A DNA stretch of 64,000 nucleotides, taken from Onthophagus taurus. Taxonomy: Eukaryota; Arthropoda; Insecta; Coleoptera; Scarabaeidae. Position numbers and translations under genes: made by a program. Location: contig NC_091966.1 of assembly GCF_036711975.1 (NCBI RefSeq), forward strand, positions 7,261,501-7,325,500, in the 5' to 3' direction. This document shows positions 1 through 11,966 of this stretch, in pieces (position 1 is the first letter of the stretch; each line of letters begins with the position of its first letter). The notes below the pieces were generated by a model. That model had not been told where the DNA came from and searched no databases. It saw only the letters and a program-made list of their open reading frames with translations.

Positions 1-499
1 ACGCTGAAATTTCCTAGCTCCTTTCTCGTTAACGAAAATGATCACATAATTTAGCAGCCACTATAATTGTCACATTCTCTGCCTAGTGTATGGACTGAGA
101 TTTGATATGAAAATATTGAACAGTATTAGAAGGATTATTTTTTTCCATATTCTGATTTAAGAAAATTTCAAATTGTGTTTAATGACTTCAAGTTGGTGCT
201 AATACAGCATGTTTGATGCGATATTTAACGGAAAACTTCTTTTACGCGTCAGTGCCTTGTAAAATTCTATCACTTATTGATTTATCTAAAAAGTGCCGAA
301 GCGGTTCCCAAAGTTTTCTTATTACTGCCCTATATTATTTTTACTTGATATTATTTCGTCGATGTTTTTGATTCGTTTTTGAGATACATCAAATATCAAT
401 TTCAATTGATTTGTTTAAAAACAAAAAGCTAAAAAGGATCTCCTTTTTTTGGAAGAAATTGTAAAGCTGTGATTATTCTTTTGGCCACCCACAAACAAA
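1..499. other. AT-rich DNA, no gene seen
   Basis: Low-GC sequence with frequent stops in all frames and no recognisable protein match, repeat terminus or RNA gene. It immediately precedes a LINE endonuclease remnant. Confidence 0.4.
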
Positions 500-765
500 A
501 ACGCAGAATGGGGATCAGATGTTATAACTACAAAACGAAAAGAATTATTAAAAGCCATTCAAGAGATAGAAGTCAATTATCACTCATCGGGAAGCCCAAG
601 GTACTCGTCCACTGATGCTCATAATGATTTAGTAGAGTTACTTTTATCTAAAGCATTTTCACACAATTTTCTGGAAATGAATGATATCACCTAGCAGTGG
701 TGCCAACTCTAAGTGACAGATCATTAAAAAGGAAAAAAAGGCAAACCTAACAAGTGATGCTGAGA
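500..765 (+). mobile_element. Jockey-like LINE endonuclease fragment (dead)
   Basis: One frame reads open for about 60 codons with WGSDVITTKRKELLKAIQ, then a GSPRYSSTD motif and a DLVELLLSKAF segment. This resembles the C-terminal part of the AP-endonuclease domain of jockey-type non-LTR retrotransposons (family pattern: GRELL..I, G.PTYWP.D, PDLIDF..TKGI). Just after the stop, degraded codons recall the SSDHSPV motif. No start, no flanking domains and no intact frame: a fossil. The assignment rests on remembered family motifs. Confidence 0.5.
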
Positions 766-1039
766 ATTAAAGAACAACTTGAAGAAGCAGTAGATAGCCG
801 GAGTGTCTCATCTTCTTGAATATGGAAATTATTGAAATTAAAAACGTACAAAGCCATTTGATCTTATCTAGTGAGTGACAGGGGTGAATAGTGAGGAAGC
901 AGAGTAAAGTGCGGTAGTACAATCTATATTATGACTTCTGAAAGAAAGCTTATGGGATTGGACATTCTACTTTTAACATGTTAAAATAGATAAACTTTGT
1001 GAATTTTGACCAGTTTTAGTGCTATAAAAAACACAAATT

Positions 1040-2085
1040 TCAAAAACCAAACCAAAGCCCCAATACGATGCAAATTGGAAGTCGATGAAAAATCGATCCA
1101 ACAGGTTTAAATATCTTGGAGTCGATATATCAAGCAATAACAATACCAGACATGTGAAATCACAGCCAACCTAAGCCGCAGTAATATCTGGTTGCCTACG
1201 GGACATCATATGGCGGAACAAACACATGACGGTAAAAAGCAAAGTAAGGATCTATAAAACCTGTGTAAAACCATAGCTAACATACGCAGTCGAGACAAAA
1301 GCCGAAACATCCAAACAAGTCATGAGAGTCATAGGGATGAATAATAATAATAATAATTCACCTGATAACAAAAACCTGATACAAAAATACCATATAATAG
1401 GTGTATCATAGAAAACAAATTATTAATTTTATAACAAATTATTTTAGGCCAACTATCCATTTAAAAAAATAAAGTTACGTCTAAAATCTCGAAAATAAAA
1501 GATGAGAACAAAATTCCACCTACGCCACTGAATTCTTTGTAAAAAGTTGCCCATATAATGTTTTATTTATAATACTCCATCTTTGATAATAAATGAGATA
1601 TTCGCGATTGTCGTTTTCGCAAAATTTTCAATTTTTGCCGATAGGGCGAAAACAAAAGACGATAGCTGTTCGCAGTTTTCGGCATTAGCATTTTCTCGAA
1701 AAACGAGATCATAACATGTAAGCTACTTTTTTTCTATCTCTTTTAGTTTCGGAGATGGCCTATGCGGACATCGAAATTGGGACACCCTGTATAGGTATGC
1801 CGGAGTTTTGAAAATAATAATTTTGAAAAATAATACTCCCTCATGAAAAATTCTCGTTGCTTTCAATGAATAACCTAAGAACTATCACAGGCTTAAGCCT
1901 ACGTGACAGCTGAATTGAAAGAAGATACTGGAGGAATCATGTTGAAAGGATGAGTGTGGCAAAATTGGCAAAGAAAATCGAAACGCAAAAATCAGACATC
2001 AAGTTACTCCCAGGAAGACCACATAAACGTTGGTATGAGAGCTGGAGGTCGACATCACAAGATAACAAACATAGGAACGGAAGTA
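1040..2085 (+). mobile_element. Non-LTR retrotransposon RT C-terminal fossil, split by a later insertion
   Basis: The first part (about 1040-1350) reads KYLGVDISSNNN, then AAVISGCLRDIIWRNKHM and KSKVRIYKTCVKP with in-frame stops. This is the thumb/C-terminal region of an RTE/jockey-like reverse transcriptase. The last part (about 1865-2085) gives NNLRTITGLSLRDS, NHVERMSVAKLAKK and LLPGRPHKRWYESW, the usual extreme C-terminus of such proteins. The two halves are separated by about 500 bp of unrelated DNA that ends in a transposon-like terminus. A relative of the first part lies on the minus strand near 32.7 kb. Confidence 0.65.
1355..1793. mobile_element. Insertion inside the LINE fossil with a CACCCTGTATA terminus
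   Basis: The DNA separating the two LINE halves ends in GGGACACCCTGTATA, the kind of terminus seen on several mariner-type and foldback elements elsewhere in this window. No coding frame and no clear opposite terminus were found, so the left boundary is approximate. Confidence 0.35.
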
Positions 2086-2104
2086 AGAAGAGAAGGAATG
2101 AAAA

Positions 2105-3180
2105 AAACAAGGGCTAGTCCCTAAAGTAATAAGAAGATGAAGTTTCAAAAACTTGTTTAACTCTCTCTTTTTCTCCAGAACCCTGATTCTGCTGAATATT
2201 GTACGTCAGATGGGGAATTTTACTAGTTTTGTAATGAGTAATTACTAATTACTTTGTTTGTTATGTTTTTGAGCTTTTTACATAGTTTGTTACTGAAGGG
2301 ATCGAAGAAGAGTGCGGGTTATAACCTCGTATTGTATCCAAATTGCAAGTTTCTGGTTGGGTTGGGTTGGGTTTCACTTAAGTAAATAGCAAATGTATGC
2401 TGATTCCAAATTAAACTTGAAAGTTTTTTCTTAGATAGAACAAGAGTATAAAATTGAATATGTTAACTGAACAATAAATACAATATGCATCTTCGTACCG
2501 GACAATAATATATCGATAACAATGATTATAAGATCTAAAAAATAAGCACTGAAATGGCACCTTTGCAAATACTCGACAGAAAAGTATAAAAGTAATATTA
2601 TGATTGATGATGAAAAATTTTAGCGATTGTAAAACACAAGATACTACATTTCTTGTACTGTCAACTTAGAATTATTTATGAAACTCCTTATCGGACATTA
2701 TAAGATCAGGTAAACAAAGACATAAATAATATGCGAGTTACACAAAACTCCCGATATCATGCAAGTAAATACAAGAGTAAGGCGTCAAATATTACTGTTT
2801 GATTATTCTGAAGGATTTAACATTCAGGGATACATGCTAAACAAAGTATATGTAATAAGAAGAAGTACAACTTGTTCGAATCGGCTTTTTAATGAGATTG
2901 TCTAAAAGATAACAATCACCAACAGTTAGGCAGAATTAATAACGCTTGGATAATTGAATTCATTCTGAAAATCCCTAGATCTCATTAATCCTGATGTTAT
3001 TTTTGAAGAAAAAGACCTAGATCATGAAGATTAAATTTCAAATTCCGTTTCCTATAAATCACACTGTATTTCTAAAATGTTCCGCACGTAAAAATAATCA
3101 TAACTACTACCATTTATAATCCATACTATCCAAGGATATAACTCACCTCATACATTTTTCGCTTTTTATCATAATCATTT
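2105..3180. other. AT-rich intergenic DNA, no gene seen
   Basis: No coding frame, terminal repeat or RNA gene recognised. A short GGGTTGGGTTGGGTTT run near 2350 recurs as GGGTTGGGTTGG near 39.5 kb, and its complement occurs around 31.0 and 32.2 kb. Confidence 0.4.
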
Positions 3181-3184
3181 ATAT

Positions 3185-3990
3185 TGCGTGCGGTTGCTCT
3201 TTGCTTTACTGTTGTGGGGCTACCGTATCGAGGCGATCCGGTCGTTTGCGAAGCGAGAGAACACACAGAAAACGGGCTTGCGCCCTACCACTACTGTTCA
3301 CTTGCAGCCGCCTGTACCACCGTGCCGGTGCCATTAGCGCTCTCATAACTACGGAATGAGTCACTCCCCCCGTGCCACCGACCGAGCGTGGACGCACAAC
3401 AACGACGACCATATCGATGCGATTCTTCCGTTTCGCTCCTCCATAAAAGAGAAGAGAGAAAACGAACCGTCGCGAGCACGTCGCTTCTAACCTCCCAGTA
3501 AACACTTTTTAATCACCATTAAAGAAACAGTGCTTCGAGCCCCACATATACACCGTGTCGTTGGTTAGTTCGCCGAGCTCCTCGCAACGTTGCGTTTGAA
3601 ACTAATTAGTGATAATGGAATTTTTAATTGGATGAATAAGCGAGCTAGACATCGGACTGTGGTCGGTCACCACCAGTTGAGTTTTAGTTCATTAACTATA
3701 TACATCACTTACTTATATCGTTGAATGAATTCGTGAGTTATTTTTCATAGTTAATCATTGGTAAGCAAGATATATTGATACTTTTTTTTGTTATAAATTA
3801 CATCTATTATTACTGATTCAGTGAGAACAAGTCTTTTCACTTTCACCATTTCCAAGAAGTGAAGTGGTTATCGATCACCCGTGGTGTGTGAAAATTGATG
3901 ATGTGTGAGTGGTTGATGAAAATAGATATTATTCCGTTATCCTTTCTTAGTGTCGATAGAAATTGCGGGGGACTCTTCAAGGTAATAACT
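3185..3990 (+). promoter_or_regulatory. GC-rich, CpG-containing candidate promoter / 5' noncoding exon of the PFTAIRE kinase
   Basis: This block is markedly richer in GC and CpG than its surroundings and lies about 8 kb upstream of the first recognised coding exon of the kinase. Two good splice donors follow it: GTAAGC after ...AATCATTG (exon end 3760) and GTAATA after ...CTTCAAG (exon end 3981). A noncoding first exon spliced to the acceptor at 11861 is the simplest reading. I infer this from composition and splice signals only; no conserved protein is encoded on either strand. Confidence 0.35.
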
Positions 3991-4354
3991 ATTTTAATAT
4001 TACGAAAACGTTTTAAGAAGGAATTCCAATGTTTCATATACGATGACGTCATTTCTCAGCACGTGTAGGTGTATTTTGTTGTATTTTATGACTGTGGCTA
4101 ACGCACAAATGTCCCCACCTACTATGTGTTGTTTTAAAATAGTTTATTATTAAGACATAAATATGACTTATTTCAAACTCTCTTTAATATTTGAACTGGT
4201 TTTAAAAGTGAAATTTTTAAGAAATTTCTCTTTCAAGCTACTCATAGATAATTAGAAACTTAATTGGTACATTTAAATCAACACTTTTTTAATCAAGTTT
4301 TCACTTGATTTTAACTCTAAACTTCGTTAAATATACAGGATATTTTTCATTGAA

Positions 4355-5945
4355 ATAAAACTAGAACTAACACTAGACCTAGAACTAGAAACATACGACG
4401 ATACTTTCTAGTTCTAGGTCTAGTGTTAGTTCTAGTTTTACATTATCACTAGAACTAACACAAGACCTAGAACTAGAATCATTCGGGTTTAGCCGTCTTG
4501 AGAGACGTGTGGCTAAATCCGAATGTTTCTAGTTCTAAGTTTAATGTTAGTTCTAGTGAAAGTGGTAGGTAGCGCTAGTTAGTATAAGATATCACTATGC
4601 ACTGAGAGAAATGGATTGTACTATGCACTAAAAATATACTATAAGGTCTATAAGGTATAATACGTTTACTACGAATAGTGACAGCGAGACGAGATTGTAT
4701 TCACTACAATAAATATAATGAATATAATACATTGAATTGCTGCATGTATAATATTTTTTCTATAATACGATTCGTACAATCTATTTCTCTCAGTGTGTTG
4801 CATATTTTTATTGCACTAAAACTAGAACTAACACTAGACATAGAACTAGTTTTTAGTTCTAGGTCTAGTGTTAGTTCTAGTTTTAATTGTTATTCAGCGT
4901 TAGATTGTTGTATACTTTTATTGAACTAAAACTAGAACTACCACTAAACCTAGAACTAGGAACGCACGGCTAACACTAGACCTAGAACTAGAAACATTCG
5001 TATTTAGCCGTCTTGAGAGACGTACGGCTAAACCCGAATAATTCTAGTTTTAGATCTAGTGTTAGTTCTAATGCTAGAATTAGTTCTAGTTTTAGTTGTT
5101 ATTCGGCGCTAGATTGTTGTATATTCTCATTAAATTAAAACTAGACTTACAACTAGAAACATTCGAGTTTAGCCGTCTTAACAGACGCTTGGATAAACCC
5201 GAATGTTTCTAGTTCTAGATCTTGTGTTAGTTCTAGTGACAGTGTTAGTTCCAGTCTTAGTTATTATTCAGCGTAGTATTTTTATCATTGCCAAAATTGA
5301 AATGTGTGTATTAGAGTGTTACAAACAATCTTTTACATATTCTAGAAGCAAAAAAGTTTCAAAAATAAAAATTGCAAATTTATAACTAAGAAAATGACTT
5401 TTTGCAATCGTGTAATTTTTTTTGCTACTGCCAAATTTGAATTGCATGTACTCATCGTGTTTCTTAGGTCATTTTGAACATCTTAGAAACAAACAAAAAA
5501 CTTAAAAAGTGTAGTTTTAGTTCTAATGCTACTGTTTATTCTAATTTTGATTGTTATTCAGCGTTAGATTATTCTATATTTTTCATCGAACTAACACTAG
5601 ACCTAGAAAGATTTCGGTTTAACCGAAGTTTTAGGTCTAGTGTTAGTTCTAGTTTTACACTAGCACTATCACTAGAACTAACACAAGACCTAGAACTAGA
5701 ATCATTCGGGTTTAGCCGTCTTGAGAGACGTACTGCTAAATCCGAATGTTTCTAGTTCTCGGTCTATTGTTAGATCTAGTTTTGCACTATCACTAGGACT
5801 AGAATCGTTCGGGTTTAGCAGTCTTGTTATTCAGTGCCAGGTTGTTGTATATTTTTCATTGAACTAAAACTAGAACTAGAATCATTCGGGTTTAGCCATC
5901 TTAAGCGACGTACGACTAAACCGGAATGTTTCTAGTTCTAGGTTT
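4355..5945. repeat. Array of near-palindromic hairpin repeats (TAGAACTA family)
   Basis: Repeated units consist of a left arm with ACTAGAACTAACACTAGACC and AACATTCGGGTTTAGCC, a short loop such as GTCTTGAGAGAC, and a right arm that is the near-exact reverse complement (GGCTAAACCCGAATG, CTAGTTCTAGGTCTAGTG). Full or partial units lie near 4360-4555, 4810-4890, 4930-5090, 5140-5240, 5580-5790 and 5800-5950. They are separated by a linker with ATTCAGCG and TTGTTGTATA followed by AT-rich DNA. The right side runs into a pogo-like transposon terminus, so the array is probably the body of a non-autonomous DNA element. Confidence 0.8.
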
Positions 5946-6051
5946 AGTGCTAGCCGAATTTGTATACATTAAAATTATTCAAATAACGGACTTTTGGCTA
6001 TAAACGTACATTCCCTTCCCCATATTAATCCATTATATCGAGGTTTTACTG
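5946..6051 (-). mobile_element. Right terminus of a pogo/Tc1-like non-autonomous element
   Basis: Read on the minus strand, the end is CAGTAAAACCTCGATATAAT next to a TA dinucleotide. Almost the same terminus (CAGTAAAACCTCGGTATAAC) starts at 59816, also next to TA and also with a hairpin-repeat body. CAGTARAACCTC-type ends are typical of pogo/Tigger-like elements. No transposase is present here. Confidence 0.55.
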
Positions 6052-6059
6052 TACTTGTA

Positions 6060-8555
6060 TATAAAATTGCTTCACGACGGAGACTATTAACTAAACAAAT
6101 AAATTTTTTCAACACTATTTGCGAAGCATATTTACAAAAAACGTACTCGTGCATTATCAACAACGTTTGCATAGCTTATCGCAATTTGCATAATTAAAAA
6201 AATGTTTAACGCGTGCTCTAAGTTTTCGGATAAAATTTAAAATGAATCGGATTCCTTAAAAGGATTCTCGCACATATTTCGGTCGTATTTTACTGTCGAA
6301 AGAGATGCTGTGGTTCGAGGCGAAATCAATTTCTTCCCAAAGTCAGTTCGCAAGGGGCGCTTAATCGAAAGCGGTCGCGCGTCGGGTTATTTTCAATTTG
6401 CCAGTTTCAATTTGGAACGACGAAGTTAACAACGATATCAACCCCTGTCTTACTCAATTTAATCCTAATCAAAGCTAAACGGTGAATTTTAAGTTGTATT
6501 TTAAGCTCTAGTAAATTTACTGCGGTAAGAAATATCAAATAACTGTAAATAACGTGAACGTTAGGTATTAAAATTAAATTTAACCGTGAAAGAATTTTTT
6601 TTTGTATGAATAATAAATGGAGTGTCTCTTTGTTCCGGTTGAGATGGGTTTCGAAAATTTGAACGGATCAAGATGAATTTGTTCCGTATTTTTGTCCAAA
6701 ACTTGGAAACATACTTTGAATAAATAAACAACTCATCCATTAGAGACCTGGATAAACTTTCTTTGCAAGTTAGTAAACCCCCCGTGAGACTTAATAATTC
6801 AGGTTATAAGCGGCATACAATTCAGACCTCGTTTTCCATGGTTTTAGAGATCGTTTCCGGTTTTATTTTTAAAACGCATTTTAACGTCTACGTGAGTCGA
6901 ATTAAATTGTTTTAATGTTACGTAACATTAATTATTATTTAAATTCTATATGACGCGTATTCAAATAAAAATTTTATAACATATTTTTATCGTTTTTTAA
7001 TAGCCAACACGAATTAATATCGATTAATAATATCGTGATAGAAATAACGCAAAATTTAATGCTTATAAATCCTATGAATGTCTGACGTTTTTAAGTTTTA
7101 GACATAAATAAGATCTATTATATTAATTATTCTCACTACACATCATGAATGGGGGAAATTGAGGAAGAGGTGCTTTGCTTGCGTATAAAGGACACAGACT
7201 TGATTGCATTTAAGTGTAATGCATTTTCCTCGCACTAATTATTAAGTAAATTAAGGTCATTAGAAGGTAATGATATCACACAGTACAAGCTTTAGATAAC
7301 TTTATAAAACACTCGCAACTTGATTCTAGAAAAGGTGAAGAAGCTAAGTAACAAAAATAATGCAGAAAAATTTATTCAAACCAAAAATATCTTCTTTTCA
7401 CGCATTTCGAATTCTGAAATGTAATAAGAGAAGATGAATCATTTGATAGATATCCCAGCAGTATTGAACAATAGATATGATTAGAATATTCAATTATGTT
7501 TTCTCAGTGGAGGAAGCTATTTATGCCATGATATATCTATGTATTTATGTCAATTATGTAATAAAAAAGAACATAGTGCGAATATTTGTAAAATTTGAAT
7601 TTGGTGAAGATACTACTACATAAAGTTTATTAAAGATAACTATCATTTCAACATATATCAAGGAGTTAAGAGTAGCTGAAATATTTCCCAAACTAGGTAA
7701 ACTCAAAAATTCTTATAGCACCCTCATCTCCAATTATAAGACTTTCTGTTAATATATGCCAGATTGCAAGCTGATAACTGTCAAAACTCGTCGTGATGGT
7801 AAAAAAGATAAAATGTTAATTGAAGAAGTGTTAATTTGTTAATTTTTATATCAATGTATAAAATGTAAACTATAAGATACTATAAGATACATTACTAGAC
7901 GCTTCCAAAAATCAAAACCTGGGTAATACATAAGTTCCGGTGTGCTATGATTCCTTGCCAAAGTATGCAAGGTTTTGCGTGATGTATGTGTCACTAAAAT
8001 GACACCTGAATTACGTCAACAAACCACATACACTAGATTCGCAGTGTTGGTCACTATGTCACTCGAAGTATGCGTCATAAAGTACTGTTCAGAGAAGATA
8101 CTCAAAATGCTAGAGGGTTAGTGTATTGGTATAAAAAGTTTCGATAATGTGCAGAAAAATGAGAAAAGGACAACACGGGGAGAGGAGGAAAAGAAGGAAA
8201 GACGTAACCCTTAATCTATGGGGACTAGGATATAAAAGCGTAATGAATTAACTTGATCAGACAAACTTGGAGCTTGGCTTCGACACAGGTTTTTCTTTTT
8301 TGATATCTTTATTTTATAAGAATCATTAATCTTCTTTGATGTATACAAAAAAAATGAACTGGTTGATAAGTTTTCTGCCATTCCTCGATTTTTATAAGTT
8401 TTGCTCATATTCTGCTACTTTAACGACATATTTTTGATTCACTCTTACTACGAAATATGATGCGCTTCGCCTCACTCTTCAACATCATAATCCTCTGAGT
8501 GATGTCGTGACTGATGAATAGAAGTGCAAAAATTCTTACAGATTGGAAACCAACA
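6060..8555. other. AT-rich DNA, no gene seen (probable first kinase intron)
   Basis: Only short chance frames occur. A modestly GC-rich patch around 6280-6440 is the only compositional departure and has no recognised content. If the promoter at 3.2-4.0 kb is right, this is intronic. Confidence 0.4.
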
Positions 8556-8559
8556 GAAA

Positions 8560-8657
8560 AAACCTAGAGGAAAACCTGGTAAGAGATGGTTAGACGACGT
8601 GAAGGATGATTTGAGGGCGATGGGAATGAGAGACTGGTGGAGATCATCAACTTAGCC
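8560..8657 (+). mobile_element. LINE C-terminal scrap
   Basis: A short frame reads KPRGKPGKRWLDDVKDDLRA followed by MGMRDWW, the standard tail motif (GRP..RW.D.V..DL...G...W) of non-LTR retrotransposon polyproteins. No neighbouring domains survive. Confidence 0.5.
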
Positions 8658-8659
8658 AA

Positions 8660-9602
8660 ATCATTGTAGCACTGATTTTGATAAAAAAAGCTTTTTTCTA
8701 ATTTTTTACTACATCAGTCGTCATCCATCACCAACCTATTATTATCGGTGTAGATAAAAGACAGACAATTTAAGGATGACTTGACTTGACTTAGGAAAGC
8801 ATAGAAAACTCTGATGTATTTGGTGATTAAAAGTACGTTTTTGCAATGATCGTTGCCATCAGCGATATTTTGGATAAATTCTAGACGGTGTGAAAACTTT
8901 GGTTGCTCTTTTGAAACTTAATATCGAATAATTTTAGCAAGGCACGATAAGTTGAAATATCTACTTAGACTCCAGAGGTATATTTCAAGAATAGGGTCAT
9001 TAATTTCGTTGCCAACGAAGAACGAAGTAGGAAATTGGAGTGTGACGTGGCGCATTTCTGGTGCCTTTTACGGTAATCTTACAAATAGAAATGCGAGAGA
9101 AATATCAACTGAGTATACAGTATATATTAGTAATTTTATGAACGCTTTGGAAAACGAATCAACAATTTTAGATACAATGTAGTAGTGAACTATAAGCGAA
9201 GAGATTCAATACACAACTAAGGATAAGAGGGATACAGTAGCTATAAATTTATATGTGTTTACTATTCAAAGCAATTTGTTGGACCTATACAGAATGAACT
9301 GAATTATTCGGCCAAGCTCTTCTTGATTAGTTGTGTTTACGATCAAATTTGGACAGAAAAGATCTCCAAAAGTTTCATATAAATTATCAAAAAGTCGCAA
9401 AACTTTTCAAAAATTATATGAAAGTTATCAAAAAAATCTGGTTGTCAGAAAATGTCTAAAAGTGCCAGAAACTGTCAATATGAGTGAAAAGAAGCAGAGT
9501 GTCAAATAATATCAGAAACTATTGTATTAAACATTGTTAAAAAGATTCATTAAGAGTCAAAAAGTTCCAGATAAAATAAAAACCTGTTGAAATGTGTCAA
9601 AA
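8660..9602. other. AT-rich DNA, no gene recognised
   Basis: A 76-codon plus frame at 8952-9182 has no match I recognise and no supporting splice or codon signal. The rest is AT-rich filler. Confidence 0.35.
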
Positions 9603-9604
9603 TA

Positions 9605-10385
9605 CAGGGTTAGTACAAAAGAATCATTGAGTTTGACAAGGCCATAATTCGGAAAGTATTACGTATAGAATAATAAATGACATCTCTATAAACAGCGACG
9701 ATCTCTCTAAGTTTGTCATGCGCACGCCCAAATCACCTTTCCAGTGTGGAAAATTTTGTGGAAGCAATTGCAATTCAAACCGCATCGTAAACAGTTTTGC
9801 ATTAACATGCAGGAAGCAATGGAGGATGACGTATTTGCCAACTGTCTGGTCAACATTTCATTTAAGTGGCGACGTGAACCGTCACAACATTCGGATATGG
9901 GGAACGAAAAATCCTCATGACATTATCCAACATGAAAGGGATTTTCAAAAATTGAATGTTTTCTGTGCCATATCCAGCACAAAAGTGTATGGACCGTTTT
10001 TCTTTTATGAAAAAGCTGTGACCGGTATATCGTACGGTATGATGGATGATTCCAACAACTTTATATACTATCGAGATGAAGCTCCTACTCACTGGCTCAC
10101 TCCCTCACCGTTGGATAGACCGTCGTGCTGAAGGAGATTTGGAATTGCTTGGGTAGTCTCCCAATTCTCCTGATCTTACACCATGCGATTTTTATTTATG
10201 GGGGTACATTAAAAACAATGTTTTCGTACCACCACTACCCACAACACTGCGTGAACACAGAAGACGCATTACTGATGCTGTTAACAGTATCGACCGAGAC
10301 TCATTGCAGTGTATATGGGCTGAACTTGACTATCGTTGCGACATATGTTATAGGAAATCTACTAGAATCAGGTGGTTAACGAATA
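9605..10385 (+). mobile_element. Dead mariner-like transposon, 5' end and transposase remains
   Basis: The left end is CAGGGTTAGTACAAAAG next to TA. The decayed transposase reads STFHLSGDVNRHNIRIWG, then KLNVFCAISSTKVYGPFFF, and after frameshifts TTLREHRRRITDAVNSIDRD and CIWAELDYRCDICY. These are the catalytic core and C-terminus of an insect mariner-type family whose first catalytic motif is normally FSDESTFHLSG. Here the SDE is replaced by TVW, removing the first catalytic aspartate. Several frameshifts and a missing 3' inverted repeat show it is inactive. Confidence 0.75.
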
Positions 10386-10389
10386 TCTA

Positions 10390-11861
10390 CAAATATAAGC
10401 TACCAAGTTTGTGATTTTTTCCGCGACATTTGAATTTTTAGTAAAACTGTAGAAATGGAACTGTTCGCACAACATACGATATGAAGCTAATGAATCAGGT
10501 TTGATCCAATGTTAGAATTCTGAAAACACGCAGAATGGCCTACAAAACAACTTTAACAACGGAGTAAAAAAGTTAGGCGCTTTTAAAACTGAATTTATGC
10601 TACCATTGTCAGGCTTTATGGCATTATTAATGGCATTTATGCCATTGCCACCTATTATGCAGAATTAAGTTAGTTTTTAATCAATTTCTATCTGAATGAA
10701 AGTATTGAAATGTTTCAATATCACATTAGAACTTGAAGTATTGTTATTAATGAACAAAATTGGACGCGAAAATTAAATAAAAAAGAAAAAAATTTTAATC
10801 AGCGACGAATTGAATATCCATGTAAAATCAATACTTATTTTTTAATGTTTGAATTGAAGCTTGGAAAGCTACGGTTATATTGAAAGAATAAAAAAAACAG
10901 CATTAAGCTTCATAACAACAGAATAAAAGATAAAGTAGGAAGTGTACCAAGCATATTGTAATCAATTAATGAAATGAGATGGCTGCATTCTACAATTAAT
11001 TTTTTATACGTCTAAAACATTTCCACTTGTAAATGTTAATATTGCTGCCTAACAAGATATATAACTAATATTGTATGTAATAACTATTTAAAGATAGGGA
11101 AATTGCTTAAATGTTAAAATCAACAATAATATTAAATAAAATCAATATTGACGAATCACTCGATGCTACTCCTGCAACTACGCAGTTACAGTAATTTAAC
11201 ATAGAATTTAATGTAAATAGCCTTAATAAATTTTAATCTTAAGTCAATACATAATTTAAAAATCTCCGGTTGAAATCTCATTTATAAGTTAACATACACA
11301 TCCGGAATGTTTACCTTAATTGCTTATTTACGTTTTAATAATGATGTTACATCAATTTAAAATCCTCACATATAAAAGATAAACGTCGGTTTTTAATTGG
11401 AAGGTTTTAAATTTATTGTTGTTATATTCCGAGAATGTTAATTTTGTTTCTTAAATGCAAAAGTAAAAACCAGGTTATGTATACAGCTGTTATTATTGTG
11501 TACGTGACTTGGTATACAGTTTATAAAACAATAAATTCCTTGATTTATCGTAATAAAAAATCGCATTTCATCGATATATCCCAATTTAATAATATCACTT
11601 TATTAAGTTTTATTATCACCAGTATCGTATATTCAGCTTTTTTTTTTGGTATCTCTTTATCAAAATTCATGGCATTGTATCTTATCTTGCGAGAAATACA
11701 TTCCTAAACCCGGTAGTCTAAAAACAGCACTGCTAAAACCCTGTACTTATTCTATTTACTGTGAAATAAATTTAAATATATTGTTCCATCAGTTTTAAAG
11801 TAAACCAAAAAAGTGTAATATTAAAATTGTTTGCTAATTAATTATTTTGGTATTGTTTCAG
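10390..11861. other. AT-rich DNA before the first kinase coding exon
   Basis: No conserved frame or repeat recognised. It ends in the pyrimidine-containing acceptor ATTGTTTCAG that precedes the first coding exon of the kinase. Confidence 0.4.
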
Positions 11862-11887
11862 CAGTGGGTTTACCAACTGGAGTAACG

Positions 11888-11966
11888 ATGAGGGAAAAGA
11901 AGAGTGGGGCACTATCTCGAATGCAAAAATTGAGAAAAAGACTGTCACATTCATTTGGACGTTTGT
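11888..11966 (+). CDS. Eip63E: Kinase coding exon 1
   Basis: Encodes [13 protein letters not shown] and the basic [13 protein letters not shown] segment that opens PFTAIRE kinases. The acceptor lies at 11861, leaving 26 bases of exon before the ATG. The donor is GTAAGT, phase 1, joining TCT across a 6.8-kb intron. Confidence 0.85.

Noticed and set aside
2340..2372. GGGTTGGGTTGGG as an interstitial telomere repeat
   Set aside because: Only two to three units, and similar short runs recur at 31, 32 and 39.5 kb as parts of dispersed repeats.
3206..3505. 99-codon minus-strand frame in the GC-rich block
   Set aside because: Low stop density follows from GC richness; composition is random and no motif is recognisable.
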